Below, one piece after another: positions 1 through 4,826 of a stretch of 6,845 nt of DNA. The DNA comes from Nanohaloarchaea archaeon PL-Br10_U2g27 (GTDB lineage: Archaea > Nanohalarchaeota > Nanosalinia > Nanosalinales > Nanosalinaceae), in NCBI GenBank assembly GCA_001564035.1, contig LKMX01000035.1, positions 1 to 6,845 on the forward strand, read 5' to 3'. The notes below the pieces were generated by a model. It did not search any database. It saw only the letters and a list, made by a program, of their open reading frames with translations, and was not told the origin of the DNA. Both the position numbers and the translations under genes were made by a program. How positions within the stretch are numbered: the stretch's first letter is position 1; every line of letters starts with the position of its first letter.

Positions 1-14
1 TATGAGTCAAGGAC

Positions 15-22
15 TTTATAAT
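15..22 (+). promoter_or_regulatory. TATA-like box of the KaiC-like gene
   Basis: TTTATAAT sits with its centre about 26 bp before the ATG at 45 and is preceded by a purine-rich stretch (CAAGGA) that could act as a BRE. No Shine-Dalgarno sequence is visible between the box and the start. This geometry fits an archaeal promoter making a leaderless transcript that begins at or next to the start codon. The call rests on sequence and spacing alone. Confidence 0.6.
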
Positions 23-44
23 CCAGAAAGACTAATCATCAGAT

Positions 45-758
45 ATGAGTATTGACTCCGGGATTAAAGGCCTTGAAGAAATAGTATCTATTCCAGATGG
101 CTTTATAGTTTTGCTAGGCGGAACGCCTGGAACCGGTAAAAACGCTTTTGCAATGGATTACCTGTTTAAAGCCGTTGGTAATGGCGAGAAATGTCTTTAT
201 GTGTCTCTAAGAAACTCTGAAGACCAGTTGAAGCACGAGGCTGAGCGCAGAGGTTACGACCCTGAATCTGAGAGCGTGAAGTTTCAGATCTCAAATGATT
301 TAATGCGTCCTGGTACAGGAGGACAGGTCTTCGAACCTGAAAAAGTTACTGAGGCCTTGAGAAGAAACTTGAATGAGTTCGATCCGGATAGAGTGGTTGT
401 AGATACCGTCACAAAGTTTTTGATGATTTTCGACGCTGAACCTGTGAAGAGAGAGGAATTAGGAGGCCTAGTCGATATTCTTAAGGCTAAGAACTGTTCT
501 ACGCTGATGTTGGGCGAAGTTCCTTTCTCAATGAATGGCCAGCCTTCAAGATATGAGATAGCAGAGTTCGTTGTCGACGGAGTTTTTAGACTGCAGAAGA
601 TAGATGGTAAACAAGTTTTTGATGTATTGAAAATGAAAGGTTTAGGTTATTCAACCGATAAATACGAAGTGGAGATCACCGATAACCTCGTAGATGTTTC
701 AAAACGTTTCGATGACGGCACCAGTGAGTATGGCGACGAAGCCTACTACGCCCAGTAA
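45..758 (+). CDS. KaiC/RadA-like RecA-superfamily ATPase-domain protein (single domain, degenerate active site)
   Basis: A 237-residue protein that is one RecA-fold domain of the archaeal KaiC-like type. This family includes circadian KaiC, GvpD-like and many uncharacterised archaeal signalling or regulatory ATPases. Visible landmarks are a Walker A loop at residues 26-33 (GTPGTGKN), the following strand CLYVSL at 50-55, a Walker B strand ending in D120 (RVVVD), and the C-terminal K-M-K-G element near 196-199 that corresponds to the family's K-x-R-G motif. Two positions are odd. The Ser/Thr after the P-loop lysine is Asn33, and the acidic pair that KaiC-like ATPases carry after the second strand (FEE) reads L-R-N at 55-57. 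Nucleotide binding may persist while hydrolysis is weak or lost; that is inference. The ATG at 45 is supported by the TATA-like box about 26 bp upstream. The last 60 bp overlap the oppositely oriented membrane-protein gene. The specific role is unknown. Confidence 0.85.
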   Translation: MSIDSGIKGLEEIVSIPDGFIVLLGGTPGTGKNAFAMDYLFKAVGNGEKCLYVSLRNSEDQLKHEAERRGYDPESESVKFQISNDLMRPGTGGQVFEPEKVTEALRRNLNEFDPDRVVVDTVTKFLMIFDAEPVKREELGGLVDILKAKNCSTLMLGEVPFSMNGQPSRYEIAEFVVDGVFRLQKIDGKQVFDVLKMKGLGYSTDKYEVEITDNLVDVSKRFDDGTSEYGDEAYYAQ

Positions 759-1418
759 TCCTAGCTGTTTCCAGTGCTCTAGCCCCCAGTGCTTTCTGTA
801 TACCGATGCCGATGCTGTCGTACCAAGTATCCCTGCGATCATGAATCCTGTCATCTCCAGAGACGCATGAGGCATATAAGCCAGAGGTGAGGCCGTCGAA
901 TAAATTATTTCAAGGCCTGAGAGATCTCTCATCAGGTGCGCGAAGAATACGCCTAATACTGACGCATTCCATGAAAGTATGAATGCTCCTGAAGATCCTA
1001 GGAAGAATGCTGATAGCAGTATTGCGCCGAAAACCATTATATTATTTGTGAAGACTGAGGTGAACGTCACTTCTGATGCTGTTGCATGACCTGTCAGGCC
1101 TATAATTTCCATTTGTAGTGAAAAAGTTTCTGGCAAAGCCATTGCTATTAAACTGAATGCTGAGGCCTGACCCAAGAACATTGCCGCGTATACTGTTGTT
1201 TCATCTATAAAGTCGGGTTTTTGTTCGTTCTCTAGGTAGTAGGCCATTAATGGGTATATCAGTGGTATTGATGCGAACACTGGAGCTAAGATTTCTCTTT
1301 GAGATGGGAAGAACTGGCCGGCGAACAGGAATCCTGCGATTCCTGATAAGAGGCCTGCCATAAATAGGATTGGCAGGTTTGTCTGTTCTTCTTCATACAG
1401 TATTAGCTCCGGCAGCAT
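699..1418 (-). CDS. SpoIIM (DUF95) family multi-pass membrane protein
   Basis: A 239-residue, very hydrophobic protein with about six or seven predicted membrane segments (roughly residues 17-36, 43-62, 77-95, 122-145, 147-163, 185-203 and 217-236). The central part carries the hallmarks of the stage II sporulation protein M family: an N-N pair (125-126) at the start of a helix, a following G-rich helix, a conserved Asn near 151, and a P-H-x(3)-E signature at 183-188. In sporulating bacteria SpoIIM works in engulfment. Archaeal members are common, have no sporulation role, and are of unknown function, sometimes linked to membrane remodelling or permease-like activity. The ATG at 1418 is chosen because a TTTAAA box lies about 27 bp upstream and no Shine-Dalgarno is seen. 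The 3' end runs 60 bp into the convergent KaiC-like gene. Family assignment is by motif memory, not a search. Confidence 0.8.
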   Translation of the reverse strand: MLPELILYEEEQTNLPILFMAGLLSGIAGFLFAGQFFPSQREILAPVFASIPLIYPLMAYYLENEQKPDFIDETTVYAAMFLGQASAFSLIAMALPETFSLQMEIIGLTGHATASEVTFTSVFTNNIMVFGAILLSAFFLGSSGAFILSWNASVLGVFFAHLMRDLSGLEIIYSTASPLAYMPHASLEMTGFMIAGILGTTASASVYRKHWGLEHWKQLGLLGVVGFVAILTGAVIETF

Positions 1419-1442
1419 GTATTAATGATCGGAATAGTTGTG

Positions 1443-1448
1443 TTTAAA
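1443..1448 (-). promoter_or_regulatory. TATA-like box of the SpoIIM-family gene
   Basis: On the minus strand the sequence AATAAGTTTAAAC places a TTTAAA core about 27 bp before the ATG at 1418, with a purine-rich upstream flank that could be a BRE. It lies in the 72-bp gap after the trpS stop. The membrane-protein gene therefore probably has its own promoter rather than depending on read-through from trpS, and is likely leaderless. Confidence 0.55.
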
Positions 1449-1490
1449 CTTATTGACCTTTTTATTCGGCCAACAATTTTTTTGAGAGCC

Positions 1491-2645
1491 TTATCTGACG
1501 AGGTTTAAGTCGATGTTTTTATCCCACATTTCTTGTGCTAGCTGTCCTTCATACATCATTTTCTCCACTTTTTCATCAGCGTTGTCTTTTCTTTCCTGAT
1601 GGTTTTGCAGAAATTCGTTCAGTTCTTCTATCAGAATTTCTTTGATCTCTCCCGTCATCATTTCTCCGGAAGAGTATTTTTCTGCTATTTCTTTTAGTTT
1701 CTCATCATCTTCCATTAACAGGTTTCTCAACCACTGGAATGATGTATCAACTGAGAGATCTGCGCCTTCTTCTCGGTGCTCTTCAAGCGTGTCCCCTCCT
1801 CCAGAGTATGCGTGTTTCTTCACCTTTTTTTCCACTTCTTCAGGAGAGTCTCCAAGCATTATGGCAGTCTTCGGCTTACTTGATGACATTTTTCCTTCAG
1901 GCCCTGTAAGCGCCGGAATGAATTTTGAGTGAATTGCCGCCGTCTTTTTATGCCCAAACTTCTCTGCGACATCTCTCTGTATTCTCCAGTAAGGGTCTTG
2001 GTCGATTGCTGCCGGAATGACGCACCTCTTCTCTTCGAAAAATGTTGGAACATTTTGTATTGCTGGCCAGAAATTCATGCCTATATTCGTTGAACCTTCA
2101 AACCCGAAGACGCTCGAGGCCTGAGAGTTATTCACTTTTTCAGCGATTTTAACGATTCCATCGTACATGTTTCCCATGTACTCTCTGTTCCTGAAAATAA
2201 ACGTCTTGTCAGGATCAAAACCAACTGCTGCTATCTCCCTAATATTATCCTTAGCGTACTTTTCAATTTCTTCATCAGTTATATCTCGGTCCCAGTACTT
2301 CTCATCATCAGTAACTTGGATATAGACGTTTACATCAAACTTTTCTTGGAGCCACTTAGTAAAGTAGAAACTGACAATATGTCCGATATGCATTTTTCCT
2401 GAAGGCCCTACACCAGTATACAAGAAAAATCCTTCCCCGCTTTCGTATTCATCTAAGGCCTTATCGAAATCTCTGTGAGAGTAAATGAAATCTCTATCAA
2501 CATACAAATTACTGTCTCCTGCTAGTTCGAAAAATTTCTGCTTTAATTCACTGTCTATTTCATCCGTCCCGAATTTTTCTATCAGTCTATCGTAGTCAAC
2601 AGTTCCTTCCACATCGAACGGTGTTACATCAAAGTCGTCAGCCAT
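1491..2645 (-). CDS. trpS: tryptophanyl-tRNA synthetase (archaeal/eukaryotic type)
   Basis: A 384-residue class I aminoacyl-tRNA synthetase that charges tRNA-Trp with tryptophan in the cytoplasm, using ATP. The HIGH signature reads HIGH at 86-89 within a G-P-S-G-K-M context, followed by V-T-D-D-E-K (111-116), which is typical of archaeal/eukaryotic TrpRS. The KMSKS loop reads KMSSS at 252-256. The segment C-V-I-P-A-A-I-D-Q-D-P-Y (208-219) is a strong TrpRS marker that separates it from the related TyrRS. The length fits the family. The protein is rich in Asp and Glu, in keeping with a salt-adapted host. It is third in a same-strand series after pgk and the amidohydrolase, 48 bp downstream of the latter. 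The start is the only reasonable Met before the HIGH motif, with a GAGG element about 11 nt upstream on the coding strand. No U-run terminator is evident after its TAA stop. Confidence 0.95.
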   Translation of the reverse strand: MADDFDVTPFDVEGTVDYDRLIEKFGTDEIDSELKQKFFELAGDSNLYVDRDFIYSHRDFDKALDEYESGEGFFLYTGVGPSGKMHIGHIVSFYFTKWLQEKFDVNVYIQVTDDEKYWDRDITDEEIEKYAKDNIREIAAVGFDPDKTFIFRNREYMGNMYDGIVKIAEKVNNSQASSVFGFEGSTNIGMNFWPAIQNVPTFFEEKRCVIPAAIDQDPYWRIQRDVAEKFGHKKTAAIHSKFIPALTGPEGKMSSSKPKTAIMLGDSPEEVEKKVKKHAYSGGGDTLEEHREEGADLSVDTSFQWLRNLLMEDDEKLKEIAEKYSSGEMMTGEIKEILIEELNEFLQNHQERKDNADEKVEKMMYEGQLAQEMWDKNIDLNLVR

Positions 2646-2654
2646 TATTCTTTA

Positions 2655-2667
2655 ATCCTCTATAATA
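2655..2667 (-). promoter_or_regulatory. Possible Shine-Dalgarno (GAGG) and weak TATA-like run before trpS
   Basis: In the 48-bp gap between the amidohydrolase stop and the trpS ATG, the coding strand reads TATTATAGAGGAT. GAGG ends about 11 nt before the ATG and could serve as a ribosome binding site. TATTATA is centred only about 19 bp before the ATG, too close for the leaderless geometry seen elsewhere in the window. trpS is thus more likely co-transcribed with the genes upstream, though a weak internal promoter cannot be excluded. Confidence 0.3.
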
Positions 2668-2693
2668 CATTGAAATCCTTGGAATTGAAATAA

Positions 2694-3452
2694 CTACTTC
2701 ATAACCTTCGAGGCCTTATGCCCTAAAACCCCATTGTAACCATTCGTTGACATAAGCACAGGACAGAACCTTTCTTCAGCCACTAGCTCTTCATCGTCTC
2801 TACGCGCGTAGACCTCTCCTTTCTGAACCTGTTTGAAGTTTTCCGCGACAAAATCCCAGTCACCCTCTACTTTCTCATGTTCGACGAAAAAATCGACTTC
2901 AGATTCTTGATGTTCGCGTTCTATAGCGCCAAAGTACGCTAAAAAGTTTCTGATAACCCCTAAAGCATTTTCCACAGCCTTATCAGAGCTCTGATAACCG
3001 GCCTCCACCACAACACCATCAACATAGTTTGCAAGAGTCCTTACATCCTCCGAAAACTTTACTGCTTTATCTACCCCAGAGGCCTCTATTATCTCCATTT
3101 GCTGGCCTTCAAAACTCGTGCAAGTGGCGAAAGGCCTACCATAGGAATGAGTTGAGTGTATATCCAGTACTTTAAGGCCTTCAAGCCGGTCTAAGAGTCT
3201 TGAAGCCAGTCTTTCTTCGTGTTTATGACTTTGCGAATCTCCTGGAAAGCTGCGATTAAGATCTGTATCAACAAATCTCTTACCTATTTTTAACGCCTTT
3301 TCGTTCGCTATAACGAATTCAACAGGTTTTTGGAACTCTATTTCCTGTTGTAGAAGCTTTTTTATGGCTTTCTTGCCTACCGGCTCATCTCCATGAACTG
3401 ATCCAACTACAGCAAGCTCTGGATCTCCTTCACCTCGTTGGAAAACCTTCAT
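2694..3452 (-). CDS. succinylglutamate desuccinylase/aspartoacylase-family zinc amidohydrolase
   Basis: A 252-residue protein of the AstE/AspA branch of M14-type zinc hydrolases, which remove acyl groups from N-acyl amino acids or related amides. Visible active-site elements are the first zinc pair in H20-G-D-E23, the D-T-D-L-N-R-S-F-P-G block at 62-71 (Arg for substrate carboxylate binding), the third zinc ligand H99 in L-D-I-H-S, and a likely catalytic Glu150 in V-V-V-E-A-G. All key residues seem present, so an active enzyme is expected. The substrate cannot be read from sequence. Homologues in archaea are usually annotated only to family level. The gene begins 10 bp after the pgk stop with a good Shine-Dalgarno, so the two are almost certainly one transcription unit, and trpS follows 48 bp later. 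The ATG at 3452 is supported by that Shine-Dalgarno. Confidence 0.85.
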   Translation of the reverse strand: MKVFQRGEGDPELAVVGSVHGDEPVGKKAIKKLLQQEIEFQKPVEFVIANEKALKIGKRFVDTDLNRSFPGDSQSHKHEERLASRLLDRLEGLKVLDIHSTHSYGRPFATCTSFEGQQMEIIEASGVDKAVKFSEDVRTLANYVDGVVVEAGYQSSDKAVENALGVIRNFLAYFGAIEREHQESEVDFFVEHEKVEGDWDFVAENFKQVQKGEVYARRDDEELVAEERFCPVLMSTNGYNGVLGHKASKVMK

Positions 3453-3462
3453 TCTCTGCTTC

Positions 3463-3468
3463 TCACCT
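3463..3468 (-). promoter_or_regulatory. Shine-Dalgarno of the amidohydrolase gene overlapping the pgk stop
   Basis: The coding strand reads AGTAGGTGAGAAGCAGAGA before the ATG at 3452. AGGTGA matches the complement of the archaeal 16S 3' end (CACCUCC) and contains the TGA stop of pgk. Spacing to the ATG is about 10 nt. This favours translational coupling and supports the chosen start. It contrasts with the first genes of transcripts in the window, which lack such sites. Confidence 0.65.
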
Positions 3469-4629
3469 ACTGCTTTCTTTTTTCAATGCTTCGAGGCCTG
3501 GAAGCTTTTCTCCTGACAAGTATTTCACGAAAGCTCCTCCGGCAATTGATACATGACTAAAATCTTGTGTCTTGTATCCAAATTCCTTGATTAGTGAGGA
3601 CGTATGACCTCCTCCGAGAACTGTTAAGCCTTCATTTTGTGATATCGCTTCAATTATTTGTTCTGTTCCTCGGGGATGTTGTTCAAAAGCTCCCATTGGT
3701 CCTTTCATAAGGACTGAATCGGCTTCTCTAATCATATCCGCATATTTTTCCGCCGTTTCTTCCCCAATATCCCATGTCATGTCCTCCACATTTTCCACCA
3801 TGCAGTTCCCTTTTCCAGTTGATAAATCCACGGGCGTCTCTATTTTTCCAGGCCATTTTTCAAGTAACTCCCTAAACTCCTCCTCGGCACTGTCCAGATC
3901 GCGTTCCCTGATCCATCTCTCCTTTTCTCCTAAGCTGTAGCCTTTAATCATTAGGCCTAGTTCTCCTGGTATTCCTCCCAGCAGAACCTTATCAACAGAT
4001 TCAATATTTGACTTGATAATACCAACGAGATCAGATGGTTTTTCACCTCCTAAAACTAGGACTCCGTTATCGAATTCATTCATTATCTTAGAACAGTTAT
4101 TTACTTCTTCTTTCATTACAGGCCCCATAAATGATTCTAAATGCTGTGGAAACCCGACTATTGAGGCCTGACTCCTATGCGCTACTGAAAAGGCATCGTT
4201 AATGTATAAATCAAACTTTTCCGCCATTTCCCTTACGTAAAGGTCTTTTCCGTGTTTCTTTGGAGAATAATTTTTCATTTCTTCAGCCAACAGCCTAATG
4301 TTTTCAAGCAGGATCACATCTCCCTCATCCATTTCCTTCAGCTTTTCTCCAAGTTCTTCGCCCATAAATGACTGAGAAAAACCTATTTCAAGGCCTGTAT
4401 AGTCTTCAATCAATTTTCTGTGATCTTTCAATGATTTGAAGTCTTCGCGTCCCGGTCTTCCTTGGTGACTTATTACCACTGTTTTTGCATTTTGTTCAGA
4501 CAGTGCTTCAATGGTCTGAACGTATTTTTCGAATCTCAGAGATTTCTGAGGCCGTCCGTTCCTCAAAGGCAGATTGAGATCGGTTCGTAAAAGAACTTTT
4601 TTACCTGAAAGATCTGCGCTGTCTAACAT
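3463..4629 (-). CDS. pgk: phosphoglycerate kinase
   Basis: A 388-residue cytoplasmic enzyme of glycolysis/gluconeogenesis that interconverts 1,3-bisphosphoglycerate plus ADP and 3-phosphoglycerate plus ATP. From the ATG at 4629, landmarks in order are the N-terminal R-T-D-L-N-L-P loop (15-21), S-H-Q-G-R-P-G near residue 56, E-N-I-R, Y-I-N-D-A-F-S-V-A-H-R, a G-G-E-K-P-S-D segment, K-G-P-M-G-A-F-E, G-G-G-H-T-S, and a C-terminal A-G-G-A loop followed by L-P-G-L-E-A-L. Length and order match archaeal PGK. Compared with the common forms, the GGAK-type element reads GGEK and the STGGGA loop reads S-I-A-G-G-A; both are conservative enough that activity is expected. A GTG at 4641 would add four residues (M-V-I-R). 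The ATG at 4629 is preferred because the TATA-like box is centred about 30 bp before it but only 18 bp before the GTG. It is first gene of the pgk-amidohydrolase-trpS series. Confidence 0.93.
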   Translation of the reverse strand: MLDSADLSGKKVLLRTDLNLPLRNGRPQKSLRFEKYVQTIEALSEQNAKTVVISHQGRPGREDFKSLKDHRKLIEDYTGLEIGFSQSFMGEELGEKLKEMDEGDVILLENIRLLAEEMKNYSPKKHGKDLYVREMAEKFDLYINDAFSVAHRSQASIVGFPQHLESFMGPVMKEEVNNCSKIMNEFDNGVLVLGGEKPSDLVGIIKSNIESVDKVLLGGIPGELGLMIKGYSLGEKERWIRERDLDSAEEEFRELLEKWPGKIETPVDLSTGKGNCMVENVEDMTWDIGEETAEKYADMIREADSVLMKGPMGAFEQHPRGTEQIIEAISQNEGLTVLGGGHTSSLIKEFGYKTQDFSHVSIAGGAFVKYLSGEKLPGLEALKKESSR

Positions 4630-4655
4630 CCTAATAACCACTTTTAACTAATTTG

Positions 4656-4661
4656 TTTTAA
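4656..4661 (-). promoter_or_regulatory. TATA-like box of pgk
   Basis: On the minus strand the sequence TCCTTAAAACAAA gives a TTAAAA core centred about 30 bp before the ATG at 4629. It predicts a transcript start around 4632, just upstream of that ATG and downstream of the alternative GTG at 4641. The box therefore bears on start choice. A second A/T-rich run at 4681-4690 (ACTTAAAAAT on this strand) is an alternative. Confidence 0.45.
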
Positions 4662-4681
4662 GGATTGCGACAAAGAGAGAA

Positions 4682-4689
4682 TTTTTAAG
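4682..4689 (+). promoter_or_regulatory. Possible distal TATA-like box upstream of the glyS mini-ORF
   Basis: TTTTTAAG is centred about 30 bp before the ATG of the 15-codon mini-ORF at 4716. If used, transcription would begin near 4712 and run through the inverted repeat into glyS. It is only one of several A/T-rich runs in this divergent region, so the call is weak. Confidence 0.25.
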
Positions 4690-4715
4690 TTATCACCGCC
4701 AATAACTCTTCTACA

Positions 4716-4763
4716 ATGAAAGGTGGATGTTTTGGACCGTTTAGTTCAACGGTCACAGCATAA
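4716..4763 (+). CDS. Possible glycine-rich leader peptide upstream of glyS (15 codons)
   Basis: An ATG at 4716 opens a 15-codon frame ending in TAA at 4761-4763. The peptide reads M-K-G-G-C-F-G-P-F-S-S-T-V-T-A, so three of its first seven codons are glycine, and it lies about 60 bp upstream of the glycyl-tRNA synthetase gene. A TATA-like box lies 30 bp before the ATG. The second half overlaps a perfect inverted repeat. A leader that senses Gly-tRNA charging would fit, but no terminator-like T-run follows and the strongest glyS promoter lies downstream of it. A chance short ORF is a serious alternative. Confidence 0.2.
   Translation: MKGGCFGPFSSTVTA
4735..4754. repeat. Perfect 7-bp inverted repeat in the pgk/glyS divergent region
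   Basis: GACCGTT and AACGGTC flank a 6-nt spacer (TAGTTC), giving a 20-bp dyad. As RNA it would be a 7-bp hairpin with a six-nucleotide loop. As DNA it could be a regulator binding site placed between the divergent pgk and glyS promoters. It is noticeably GC-richer than its surroundings. It is not a tRNA: no second arm, T-loop or acceptor pairing was found on either strand. Confidence 0.5.
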
Positions 4764-4797
4764 GAACAGACAAATTTTCAAAACCTTTAATAACAGC

Positions 4798-4804
4798 TTT
4801 AAAA
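4798..4804 (+). promoter_or_regulatory. TATA-like box of glyS
   Basis: TTTAAAA is centred 26 bp before the glyS ATG at 4827, which predicts a leaderless or near-leaderless transcript. No Shine-Dalgarno precedes the ATG. A second candidate, TTTAATAA at 4786-4793, would give a leader of about ten nucleotides. Confidence 0.6.
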
Positions 4805-4826
4805 CTATCCATGAGCGTGTTTCTGT

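Noticed and set aside
2..55. An open frame from ATG at 2 to TGA at 53-55 overlapping the start of the KaiC-like gene.
   Set aside because: Only 17 codons, no recognisable peptide, and it contains the TATA-like box at 15-22. It could be the tail of an upstream gene, but nothing in the window supports that.
1471..1483. A plus-strand T-run (ATTTTTTTG) between trpS and the SpoIIM-family gene as a terminator.
   Set aside because: Both flanking genes are transcribed on the minus strand, where this is an A-run; no plus-strand transcript is expected there.
1642..2053. Open frames on both strands inside trpS (1642-1932 plus, 1859-2053 minus).
   Set aside because: They lie wholly within a well-conserved TrpRS gene containing its KMSSS loop, show no family features and have low-complexity Ser-rich or basic composition typical of antisense or off-frame shadows.
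4639..4641. GTG start for pgk giving four extra residues.
   Set aside because: The TATA-like box would be only about 18 bp upstream, and the usual PGK N-terminus is already complete from the ATG at 4629; kept only as an alternative.
4735..4790. A tRNA, half-tRNA or tRNA-like element suggested by TTTAGTTCAACGGTCACAGC before glyS.
   Set aside because: No acceptor stem, anticodon arm or TTCRANY T-loop could be paired on either strand; the only stable element is the 7-bp hairpin.
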